This document shows positions 25,476 through 32,534 of a stretch of 64,000 nt of DNA, in pieces. A program made the translations under genes and the position numbers. This DNA comes from Actinomycetes bacterium. GTDB lineage: Bacteria; Actinomycetota; Actinomycetes; Actinomycetales; Microbacteriaceae. Numbering within the stretch: position 1 is the first letter of the stretch; every line of letters starts with the position of its first letter. The stretch spans positions 186,001 through 250,000 of the forward strand of contig JAKPAC010000010.1 in the NCBI GenBank assembly GCA_029779645.1. Direction: 5' to 3'. The notes below the pieces were generated by a model. That model had not been told where the DNA came from and made no database searches. It worked only from the letters and a program-made list of their open reading frames with translations.

Positions 25476-26915
25476 GTGCCGGCTCGTCGTTCCCACCTCG
25501 TCTCCCCCGCCCTCGGCGATCAGCTGACCGCCTCCCTCGCGGCGCTGCGCGAATCGCTCAGCCTGCCGGAAGCCTTCCCCGAGGACGTGCTCGCCGAGGC
25601 CGATGCCGCGGCCGCCTCCGTCAGCGTCGATCCGCTCGCCGCCGGCCTCGACGACCTGCGCGCGCTCGAGTTTCTGACGATCGATCCCGAGGGCTCGATG
25701 GATCTCGACCAGGCGATGCACCTCGAGCGCGCCGGCGACGGGGCGATCCTGCACTACGCGATCGCCGATGTGCTCGCGTTCGTCGCCCCCGGCGGCGCGG
25801 TGGATGCCGAGGCCCGGCGTCGCGGGCAGACGCTCTACCTCGCCGACGACCGCATCCCGCTGCATCCGCCCGTGCTCAGCGAAGACGCCGCCTCGCTGGC
25901 GCCGGGCGTGGATCGCCGCGCGTACGTGTGGCGCTTCGTGCTCGATGGCGGCGCGCGTCCCGTCGAGACGAGCCTGCGCCGAGCGGTGATCCGCTCGCGC
26001 CAGAAGTGGAGCTACGCGCAGGCCCAGGCCGCGCTGGGCGCCGGCACGGCCCCCGCCACGCTGCAGGCCCTCGCGTGGTTCGGCCCGCTGCGCGCCGAGC
26101 GCGAGCGCGAGCGCGGCGGCGCGAGCCTGAACATCCCCGACACCGAGATCGTCGTCGAGCACGGGCGCTACCAGCTCGAGCGCACGCGTCCGAAGCCGAT
26201 CGAGGACTGGAACGCCCAGGTGTCGCTGATGACCGGCATGGCCGCGGCCGAGCTCATGCTGCGCGGGCGCGTCGGGATCCTGCGGACCATGCCGGCGCCC
26301 GAGGCCGGCGACATCGCCGCCTTCCGCGCCCGCGTCGCGGCCCTCGGCGCGCCGTGGCCGGAGGGCATCGACTACGGCAGCTACCTGCGCGGCATCGACC
26401 GCCAGCGCCCCGGGGCGGCGGCGGTGCTGGATGCCGCGGCGTCCCTGTTCCGAGGCGCCGGCTACTCGGCGTTCGACGGCGAGCCTCCCGCCGACGCGGT
26501 GCAGGCGGCGATCGGCGCGCCGTACGCGCACGCCACGGCGCCGCTGCGCCGGCTGGTCGACCGGTGGTCGCTGGCGATCTGCGACGCGCTCGCCAACGAT
26601 CGGCCCGTGCCGGCGTGGGCGCGCGAGAGCCTTCCCGAGCTTCCGAAGCTGATGGCCCGCAGCGGCGGCCGGGCGAGCCAGCTCGCGGCCGGGTCGATCG
26701 ACCGGGTGGAGGCGGCCGTGCTGCACGGCCGGGAGGGCACGGAGTTCGAGGCTGTCGTCCTCGGCGAGCGCGGCACTGGCGCGCGGGTCCAGCTCACGAG
26801 CCCGCCCATCACCGCGCATGCAGACGCGCTGCGCGCCCCCGCGGGCGCCGCGGTGCGGCTGCGCCTCGACACCGCCGACGTCGACACGGGCGCCGTGTCG
26901 TTCAGCGCGGCCTGA
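25476..26915 (+). CDS. Compact RNB-domain 3'-5' exoribonuclease
   Basis: RNase II/R-type catalytic domain without the flanking cold-shock and S1 RNA-binding domains; 479 residues from the leaderless GTG at 25476. The active-site acidic cluster reads TIDPEGSMDLDQA with Asp70, Asp76 and Asp78; the fourth position, Asp in E. coli RNase II, is Gln79. C-terminal to the RNB core there is a short region ending VDTGAVSFSAA that may be a reduced OB-like fold. It is expected to degrade RNA 3' to 5', but the missing S1 domain and the Gln make processivity uncertain. The next plus-strand gene has its own promoter. Confidence 0.88.
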   Translation: MPARRSHLVSPALGDQLTASLAALRESLSLPEAFPEDVLAEADAAAASVSVDPLAAGLDDLRALEFLTIDPEGSMDLDQAMHLERAGDGAILHYAIADVLAFVAPGGAVDAEARRRGQTLYLADDRIPLHPPVLSEDAASLAPGVDRRAYVWRFVLDGGARPVETSLRRAVIRSRQKWSYAQAQAALGAGTAPATLQALAWFGPLRAERERERGGASLNIPDTEIVVEHGRYQLERTRPKPIEDWNAQVSLMTGMAAAELMLRGRVGILRTMPAPEAGDIAAFRARVAALGAPWPEGIDYGSYLRGIDRQRPGAAAVLDAAASLFRGAGYSAFDGEPPADAVQAAIGAPYAHATAPLRRLVDRWSLAICDALANDRPVPAWARESLPELPKLMARSGGRASQLAAGSIDRVEAAVLHGREGTEFEAVVLGERGTGARVQLTSPPITAHADALRAPAGAAVRLRLDTADVDTGAVSFSAA

Positions 26916-26955
26916 GCCGGCGCGGCGCGATCGGCGGCCCCGCCCGCCGCGCCCG

Positions 26956-26961
26956 TACCCT
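26956..26961 (+). promoter_or_regulatory. Leaderless -10 box for pcp
   Basis: TACCCT, six bases, then ATG at 26968. Confidence 0.55.
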
Positions 26962-26967
26962 GGAGCA

Positions 26968-27606
26968 ATGACCACGGTGCTGCTGACGGGCTTCGAGCCC
27001 TTCGCCGACGACGCGACCAACCCCTCCGGCGACGCCGTGCGCGTGGTCGCGCGCGCGTGGTCCGGGCCGGAGCGTCTCGTGACCGCCGTGCTGCCGGTCA
27101 CCTTCGAGGGCGCGGCGGCGACCCTGCGCGCGCTGATCGCCGAGCATGCGCCGCAGCTCGTGATCGCCACGGGCCTCGCGGGCGGCCGCGCCGCCGTCAC
27201 GCCCGAGCGGGTCGCCATCAACCTCATCGACGCGCGCATCCCCGACAACGTCGGCCGGCAGCCGGGCGACGAGCCGTCGCTCGCGGGCGGCCCCGCCGCG
27301 TACTTCACCACGCTGCCCGCGAAGGCGATCGTTCGGGATGCCGCTGCCGCCGGCATCCCCGCGGCGCTGTCGACCACCGCCGGGACGTTCGTGTGCAACC
27401 ACGTGTTCTACCACGCACTCGACGCGGCCGCGGCCCGCCCGGGCATGCGGGCGGGGTTCATCCACGTGCCGTACGCGCGCGAGTCGGCACCGACCGGCGC
27501 CCCCGCCCTGCCGCTCGGCGACATCGCCCGCGCGCTCGAGATCGCCGTGCGCACGAGCATCGACACCGCCGACGACATCGACGCCGCGGGCGGCACCCTG
27601 CACTGA
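26968..27606 (+). CDS. pcp: Pyroglutamyl-peptidase I
   Basis: Cytosolic cysteine peptidase that removes N-terminal pyroglutamate from peptides. The 212-residue product, the usual size, has Glu80 in TPERVAIN, Cys143 in TTAGTFVCNHVFY and His166 in GFIHVPY, the catalytic triad. It begins MTTVLLTGFEPF, matching family members. The start is the leaderless ATG at 26968; longer in-frame openings run back into the ribonuclease gene. It converges on ispG. Confidence 0.95.
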   Translation: MTTVLLTGFEPFADDATNPSGDAVRVVARAWSGPERLVTAVLPVTFEGAAATLRALIAEHAPQLVIATGLAGGRAAVTPERVAINLIDARIPDNVGRQPGDEPSLAGGPAAYFTTLPAKAIVRDAAAAGIPAALSTTAGTFVCNHVFYHALDAAAARPGMRAGFIHVPYARESAPTGAPALPLGDIARALEIAVRTSIDTADDIDAAGGTLH

Positions 27607-27610
27607 GCGG

Positions 27611-27644
27611 GCGCCGCGGCGCCGGGCCCGCGTGACCGCGCGGG
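27611..27644. terminator. Paired GC hairpins between convergent pcp and ispG
   Basis: Palindrome GCGCCGCGGCGC (27611-27622) followed by CCCGCG-tgaccg-CGCGGG (27627-27644) fills most of the 38-base gap. A bidirectional terminator is likely, without T-runs. Confidence 0.5.
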
Positions 27645-28796
27645 TCAGCCGGTGACGACCTGCGCGGTGCCGACCTTCGCGTCGGGACCCATCTCGGCGG
27701 CGATGCGGTTCGCCTCCTCGATCAGCGTCGCGACGATCTCGGACTCGGGGACGGTCTTGATGACCTCGCCCTTGACGAAGATCTGGCCCTTCCCGTTGCC
27801 CGAGGCGACGCCGAGGTCGGCCTCGCGGGCCTCGCCCGGGCCGTTCACGACGCAGCCCATGACGGCGACGCGCAGCGGCACCGTCATGTCTTTCAGGCCC
27901 TCGGTCACCTCGTCGGCCAGGGTGTACACGTCGACCTGCGCGCGCCCGCAGGAGGGGCAGGAGACGATCTCGAGCTTGCGCTCGCGCAGGTTCAGCGACT
28001 GCAGGATCTGCATGCCGACCTTGATCTCCTCCGCCGGCGGGGCCGAGAGCGAGACGCGGATCGTGTCGCCGATCCCCTCGGCGAGGAGGATGCCGAAGGC
28101 GGTCGCGGACTTGATGGTGCCCTGGAACGCGGGACCCGCCTCGGTCACGCCGAGGTGCAGCGGCCAGTCGCCGCGCTCGGCCAGCTGCCGGTATGCCTTC
28201 ACCATGACGATCGGGTCGTTGTGCTTGACCGAGATCTTGAAGTCGTGGAAGTCGTGCTCCTCGAACAGCGATGCCTCCCAGATGGCGCTCTCGACGAGCG
28301 CCTCGGCGGTGGGCTTGCCGTACTTCTGCAGCAGCCGGGGGTCGAGAGAGCCGGCGTTCACGCCGATGCGCAGCGAGACGCCGGCGGCCTTCGCGCGGCG
28401 GGCGATCTCACCGACCTGATCGTCGAACTTGCGGATGTTCCCGGGGTTCACGCGCACCGCGGCGCAGCCCGCGTCGATGGCCTGGAACACGTACTTCGGC
28501 TGGAAGTGGATGTCGGCGATCACCGGGATCTGGCTCTTCTGGGCAATGATGTGCAGCACATCGGCGTCGTCCTGGCTCGGCACCGCGACGCGCACGATGT
28601 CGCAGCCGGACGCCGTGAGCTCGGCGATCTGCTGGAGCGTGCCGTTGATGTTCGTCGTGGGCGTGGTGCACATCGACTGCACGCTCACGGGCGCGCCGCC
28701 GCCGACGAGGACCTTCCCGACCTTGATCTGGCGGGACTTGCGACGTGGAGAAAGCGTTTCGGGCATCTTGGGGAGCCCCAGATTCACAGCAGACAC
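27645..28796 (-). CDS. ispG: (E)-4-hydroxy-3-methylbut-2-enyl-diphosphate synthase
   Basis: [4Fe-4S] enzyme of the MEP isoprenoid pathway converting MEcPP to HMBPP. The 383-residue product has the cluster ligands Cys280 and Cys283 in [10 protein letters not shown], Cys315 in [12 protein letters not shown] and Glu322. The leaderless GTG at 28796 (TAGGAT seven bases upstream) gives [15 protein letters not shown]; an ATG at residue 11 is the alternative. dxr of the same pathway and the site-2 protease are on the same strand, but two opposite-strand genes break the usual contiguous order. Confidence 0.96.
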   Translation of the reverse strand: MSAVNLGLPKMPETLSPRRKSRQIKVGKVLVGGGAPVSVQSMCTTPTTNINGTLQQIAELTASGCDIVRVAVPSQDDADVLHIIAQKSQIPVIADIHFQPKYVFQAIDAGCAAVRVNPGNIRKFDDQVGEIARRAKAAGVSLRIGVNAGSLDPRLLQKYGKPTAEALVESAIWEASLFEEHDFHDFKISVKHNDPIVMVKAYRQLAERGDWPLHLGVTEAGPAFQGTIKSATAFGILLAEGIGDTIRVSLSAPPAEEIKVGMQILQSLNLRERKLEIVSCPSCGRAQVDVYTLADEVTEGLKDMTVPLRVAVMGCVVNGPGEAREADLGVASGNGKGQIFVKGEVIKTVPESEIVATLIEEANRIAAEMGPDAKVGTAQVVTG

Positions 28797-28803
28797 GCCC
28801 CCA

Positions 28804-28809
28804 ATCCTA
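28804..28809 (-). promoter_or_regulatory. ispG leaderless -10 box
   Basis: TAGGAT with seven bases to the GTG at 28796. Confidence 0.5.
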
Positions 28810-28880
28810 CGTCCCCGGGCCCGCCCGAGGCTGGGCGCTGCCCCGGAGTGCCGCGCGGGCACGGCGGGCGCCGACACAAT

Positions 28881-28898
28881 CGCCGCAACATTGCGGCG
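28881..28898. promoter_or_regulatory. Inverted repeat upstream of the trp promoter
   Basis: CGCCGCAA-CA-TTGCGGCG, a perfect 8-base repeat centred about 50 bases before the leader-peptide start. It could be an operator for trpE or for divergent ispG. Confidence 0.35.
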
Positions 28899-28926
28899 CG
28901 CGGGCACGTGACATCCTCCGCTCTGC

Positions 28927-28932
28927 TAGCGT
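28927..28932 (+). promoter_or_regulatory. -10 box of the trp leader transcript
   Basis: TAGCGT, then seven bases, then the ATG of the leader peptide, so the leader peptide mRNA probably begins at its own start codon. No clear -35. Confidence 0.5.
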
Positions 28933-28939
28933 CGAAAAC

Positions 28940-28975
28940 ATGTTCGCGAACCGTTTCTGGTGGCCCGCCTCCTAA
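28940..28975 (+). CDS. trpL: trp operon leader peptide
   Basis: An 11-codon frame reading MFANRFWWPAS followed by TAA, with two adjacent Trp codons (28958-28963). It sits directly before an anthranilate synthase gene and overlaps the first arm of mutually exclusive RNA hairpins, the hallmark of attenuation by ribosome stalling. Translation probably starts without a ribosome-binding site, since TAGCGT is seven bases upstream. Comparable Trp-rich leaders are known in front of trpE in Streptomyces venezuelae. Confidence 0.85.
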   Translation: MFANRFWWPAS

Positions 28976-29020
28976 GGCGGTGTGTTCGCAACCTCACACA
29001 GACCGCCCGCCGTGGCGGTC
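28965..29020 (+). promoter_or_regulatory. Transcription attenuator of trpE
   Basis: Arm 1 CCGCCT (28965-28970) pairs with arm 2 AGGCGG (28975-28980). Arm 2 GGCGGTGTGT (28976-28985) can instead pair with arm 3 ACAC..ACCGCC (28996-29007, two-base bulge) as antiterminator. Arm 3 GACCGCC (29001-29007) can pair with arm 4 GGCGGTC (29014-29020) as terminator. Stalling at the Trp codons would cover arm 1 and free arm 2. The terminator has no T-run, as is common in actinobacteria. Confidence 0.75.
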
Positions 29021-29059
29021 ACTGGTGTCCGCGGCGGTGTACCTAGACGAAGGTGACCG

Positions 29060-30967
29060 ATGCATCCGCTCCTCGACACACTGCTCGCTGATTCCGCACG
29101 CGCCGGCTCGCCCGAGCGCCCATTCGCGCTGCTGGCCCGCGAGGGCACCGGCACGCTCGAGGTGCTGCTCGGCGACGTGGTCGACGTGGCGCTGCTCGCC
29201 GACATCCCGCTGGTGGATGCCTCGGGCGCGCCCCAGCAGGTGCTCGCGCTGGTGCCATTCCGCCAGGTGCGCGAGCGCGGCTACGAGTGCAACGACGACG
29301 GCGAGCCCCTGCGCTGCCTGATCGTGCGCGAGCGTGAGGAGGTGCCGCTCGCCGAGGCGATGGCGCTGCTGCCGCAGCAGGAGATCGCGCTGCACGACGG
29401 GCACTTCGACGTCAGCGACGACGACTACGCGAACACCGTGCGCGAGGTCATCGAGCACGAGATCGGCCGGGGCGAGGGCGCGAACTTCGTGATCCGGCGC
29501 GACTTCACCGCCCGCGTCGACGCCGACCCGCGCACCGCCGGGCTCAGCTGGCTGCACGCGCTGCTCACCCACGAGCGCGGGGCGTACTGGACATTCGCGA
29601 TCGTCACCGACGGGCTCGTGACCGTCGGCGCGAGCCCCGAGGCGCACGTGCGGGTCGACGGCGGCACCGTCACCATGAACCCGATCTCGGGCACGTTCCG
29701 CCACCCGGCCGAGGGGCCGACCGTGCAGGCCATGCGCGGATTCCTCACCGACACGAAAGAGACCGAGGAGCTCTTCATGGTCGTGGACGAGGAGCTGAAG
29801 ATGATGAGCGCCATCTGTGCGCAGGGCGGTCGCATCACCGGCCCGCACCTCAAGCAGATGTCTCGTCTCACGCACACCGAGTACGTGCTCAGCGGCCACA
29901 GCGACCTCGACCCGCGCGAGATCCTGCGCGAGACGATGTTCGCCCCCACGGTCACGGGCTCCCCAATGCAGAACGCCTGCGCGGTCATCCGTCGCCACGA
30001 GACGACGCCGCGCGGCTATTACTCCGGCGTCGTCGCGCTGTTCACGCCGTCGGCCGAGCACGCGGGCGAGCACGACCTCGACGCCCCGATCCTGATCCGC
30101 ACCGCGTACCTTCGCGACGGCGTGCTGCGGGTGCCGGTGGGCGCGACCCTCGTGCGCCACTCGACCCCCGAGGGCGAGGTGAGCGAGACGCACGGCAAGG
30201 CCGCCGGCGTGCTGGGCGCGATCGGCGCGGTGCCGCGCGCCGCCGTCGCCGACGCCGACGTGCCCCGGCTCGCCGATGACCCCGAGCTGCGCGCCCTGCT
30301 CGAATCGCGCAACGAGCGACTCGCGCCGTTCTGGCTGCGCCCGCAGATCGCGCTCCACGAGGCCGACGACACGGCCTTCACCGGCCGCACGGCGATCGTC
30401 GTCGACGCCGAGGACCGCTTCACCACCATGCTCGCCCACCAGCTGCGCCACCTCGGGCTCGACGTCGAGGTGGTGCCGTGGCAGGAAGCCGATCCGGCGG
30501 CGCTGGCATCCGCGGATCTGGTCGTGGCCGGCCCCGGCCCCGGCGACCCGCGCGACGCCCAGAACCCCCGCATCGCCCGGATGCGCGAGGTCATCACGAC
30601 GCGCCTCGCGGCGCAGCGCCCGCTCCTGGCCGTGTGTCTCAGCCACCAGATCCTCTCCGACGCACTCGGGCTCGAGCTGGCACCGCTCGCCACCCCGCAC
30701 CAGGGGCTGCAGCGCACGGTCGAGCTGTTCGACGCCCCCGCGACGATCGGCTTCTACAACACGTTCACCGCCAGGGTGATGCCCGGCGTGGACGCGCTGA
30801 TCACCGACGACGGCGAGATCATCGAGATCGCGGCCGACGAGGACGGCACGGTGCAGGGCATCCGCGGCCTGAACCTCGCGTCGGTGCAGGGCCACCTCGA
30901 GTCGATCCTCTCGAGCGACGGCGTCGAGACCCTCGAGCGCCTGATCGAGTACGCGCTGCACCGCTGA
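29060..30967 (+). CDS. trpE: Fused anthranilate synthase (TrpE-TrpG / PhzE-type)
   Basis: Converts chorismate and glutamine to anthranilate, the first step of tryptophan synthesis. In the 635-residue single chain, residues 1 to about 420 are the chorismate-binding domain (MNPISGTFRHP, TDTKETEELFMVVDEELKMM, TVTGSPMQNAC) and about 440-630 a class I glutamine amidotransferase with Cys526 in AVCLSHQ and His612/Glu614 in QGHLESIL. The oxyanion-loop Gly of CLGHQ is Ser here. The fused order is shared with PhzE, which makes ADIC for phenazines, but the Trp-Trp leader peptide argues for tryptophan synthesis. No phenazine or other trp genes lie nearby. Start ATG 29060 has GAAGGTG upstream. Confidence 0.88.
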   Translation: MHPLLDTLLADSARAGSPERPFALLAREGTGTLEVLLGDVVDVALLADIPLVDASGAPQQVLALVPFRQVRERGYECNDDGEPLRCLIVREREEVPLAEAMALLPQQEIALHDGHFDVSDDDYANTVREVIEHEIGRGEGANFVIRRDFTARVDADPRTAGLSWLHALLTHERGAYWTFAIVTDGLVTVGASPEAHVRVDGGTVTMNPISGTFRHPAEGPTVQAMRGFLTDTKETEELFMVVDEELKMMSAICAQGGRITGPHLKQMSRLTHTEYVLSGHSDLDPREILRETMFAPTVTGSPMQNACAVIRRHETTPRGYYSGVVALFTPSAEHAGEHDLDAPILIRTAYLRDGVLRVPVGATLVRHSTPEGEVSETHGKAAGVLGAIGAVPRAAVADADVPRLADDPELRALLESRNERLAPFWLRPQIALHEADDTAFTGRTAIVVDAEDRFTTMLAHQLRHLGLDVEVVPWQEADPAALASADLVVAGPGPGDPRDAQNPRIARMREVITTRLAAQRPLLAVCLSHQILSDALGLELAPLATPHQGLQRTVELFDAPATIGFYNTFTARVMPGVDALITDDGEIIEIAADEDGTVQGIRGLNLASVQGHLESILSSDGVETLERLIEYALHR

Positions 30968-30974
30968 GCCGCGG

Positions 30975-31000
30975 CCGGCCGGCGTGCGGGCGCCGGCCGG
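30975..31000. terminator. GC hairpin between convergent trpE and the site-2 protease
   Basis: CCGGCCGGCG-tgcggg-CGCCGGCCGG, a perfect 10-base stem that begins eight bases after the trpE stop and sits five bases from the stop of the convergent gene. Likely bidirectional. Confidence 0.6.
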
Positions 31001-31004
31001 AGCG

Positions 31005-32333
31005 CTACCCGAAGAGGTCGACCGGGTTGAAGATGTCGGCCGCGATCAGCAGCCCGCCCATCGCCACCAGCGCGACCACGACCACGAAGGTGACGGGCAC
31101 GAGCCTGGTGGCGTCCACGGGCTTCGGCGCCTTCAGTCGGAAGATGCGCGCCCAGACCCGCTTCAGGCCCTCCCACAGCGCGACCACGACGTGGCCGCCG
31201 TCGAGGGGCAGCAGCGGCAGCAGGTTGAATACGAACAGCGCGACGTTCAGCGATGCCAGCAGTCCGACCACGCCCCCGATCCGGCTCATGATCGGCGCAT
31301 CCATCGACGCGACCTCGCCGGCGATGATGCCGACGCCCACGATGCTGAGCGGCCCGTTCGGGTCGCGCTCGCCGCCGGTGAACAGCGAGGTCGCGATGCC
31401 CGCGAGCTTCTCGGGCAGCTGCACAATGATGCCGGCCACGGCCGCGACGTTCTCTCCCGTCGCCTCGATGCCCGCCCAGAGGGGCTGACGAATCAGCCCG
31501 ATCGCCGGGCTGATCCCGGCGAAGCCCACCTCGACGGTCTCGACCTGACCGTCGGGCCCGACGACCGGGCGGCCGTCGGCGTCGAGCTTCTCGCGCGCGG
31601 CGAGCGCGGGCACGAGCGTGAGCGTGTGGGGCTCGCCGTCGCGCACGACCACGACTTCGAGCGGGGTGTTCGGCGAGTCGCGGATGATGGCGGAAGCCTC
31701 GGCGAACGTGCCGATGCTCGTGCCGCCGACCGACGCGATGACGTCGCCGGGCTCGAAGCCCGCCGCGTTCGCCGGGGCGGGCGTGTCGCCCGGGCCGCAC
31801 TCGGTCTGGCTCGAGCCGGCCGGAACGATGCACTCGCTGAGGCTGCCGACGGTGGTGGTGGCGCCCTGGATGCCGATCGCGCTGAACAGCACCGTGAAGA
31901 GCACGCCGGCGAACAGCAGGTTCATCACCGGACCGCCGAGCATCACGATCACCCGCTTGTAGACGGGCAGCCGGTAGAAGACCCGGTCGTCGTCGGCGCC
32001 CTCCAGCGTCTCCTCGTTGGCCGTGCGGGCGTCCTGCACCATCGTCTTGAAGAAGCCGGCCCCGGCCTTGCCGGCGCCCGCCGCCTCGGCGGGCGAGGGC
32101 GGGTACATGCCGGCCATCGAGATGTAGCCGCCGAGGGGCAGCCACTTCACGCCGTACTCGGTCTCGCCGATGCGTCGCGACCACAGCGTGGGTCCGAAGC
32201 CGACCATGTACTGGCCGACGCGCACGCCGAACCGCTTCGCCGGCACGAGGTGCCCGATCTCGTGCAGGGCGATCGACACGCCGAGCCCGACCACGATGAT
32301 CGCGATGCCGATGATGAAGGGGATGACGCTCAC
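31005..32333 (-). CDS. rip1: Site-2 intramembrane zinc metalloprotease (Rip1/RseP-like)
   Basis: M50-family protease that cleaves membrane-embedded anti-sigma factors or other single-pass proteins. The 442-residue product has HEIGH (24-28) in the first helix, a PDZ domain in the periplasm-side loop (around NAAGFEPGDVIASVGG) and LPLDGGH (about 375-381) in a late helix, giving the complete zinc site. The GTG at 32333 is chosen because TATCGT lies seven bases upstream; a GTG at 32342 would start inside that box. In most actinobacteria dxr, rip1 and ispG are contiguous; here each is separated by an opposite-strand gene. Confidence 0.92.
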   Translation of the reverse strand: MSVIPFIIGIAIIVVGLGVSIALHEIGHLVPAKRFGVRVGQYMVGFGPTLWSRRIGETEYGVKWLPLGGYISMAGMYPPSPAEAAGAGKAGAGFFKTMVQDARTANEETLEGADDDRVFYRLPVYKRVIVMLGGPVMNLLFAGVLFTVLFSAIGIQGATTTVGSLSECIVPAGSSQTECGPGDTPAPANAAGFEPGDVIASVGGTSIGTFAEASAIIRDSPNTPLEVVVVRDGEPHTLTLVPALAAREKLDADGRPVVGPDGQVETVEVGFAGISPAIGLIRQPLWAGIEATGENVAAVAGIIVQLPEKLAGIATSLFTGGERDPNGPLSIVGVGIIAGEVASMDAPIMSRIGGVVGLLASLNVALFVFNLLPLLPLDGGHVVVALWEGLKRVWARIFRLKAPKPVDATRLVPVTFVVVVALVAMGGLLIAADIFNPVDLFG

Positions 32334-32340
32334 CGCGCTC

Positions 32341-32346
32341 ACGATA
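32341..32346 (-). promoter_or_regulatory. Leaderless -10 box for the site-2 protease
   Basis: TATCGT, seven bases before the GTG at 32333. Confidence 0.5.
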
Positions 32347-32440
32347 CCGGCGCTTGCTCCGAGTTCGCTGGTGCGCCCACGGCCGCGAGAACGCTCGCGC
32401 CGCCCGAATGCGCGTCGCCCGCACGCGTGGGCGAACGCCC

Positions 32441-32490
32441 GTGGAGCACCCCGTGTGAGCACCCCGTGTGAGCACCCGTATGAGAACATT
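32441..32490. repeat. Tandem 13-base repeats upstream of the MurE-like gene
   Basis: GTGGAGCACCCC, GTGTGAGCACCCC, GTGTGAGCACCC and the diverged GTATGAGAACATT follow each other without gaps in the divergent region between the protease and the MurE-like gene. This is a possible multi-copy operator; a promoter for either gene is not obvious within it. The rest of 32347-32534 shows no gene. Confidence 0.5.
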
Positions 32491-32534
32491 GATGCGCGTT
32501 ACACACCCCCACCTCGAGAGGATGAGCCGCCGCC

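Noticed and set aside
29060..30967. Phenazine biosynthesis gene phzE
   Set aside because: The fused architecture is shared, but the Trp-Trp leader peptide and the absence of any other phz gene favour anthranilate synthase.
32478..32490. GTATGAGAACATT as a LexA/SOS-type site
   Set aside because: It does not match the actinobacterial SOS box TCGAAC-N4-GTTCGA and is better explained as the diverged last unit of the tandem repeat.
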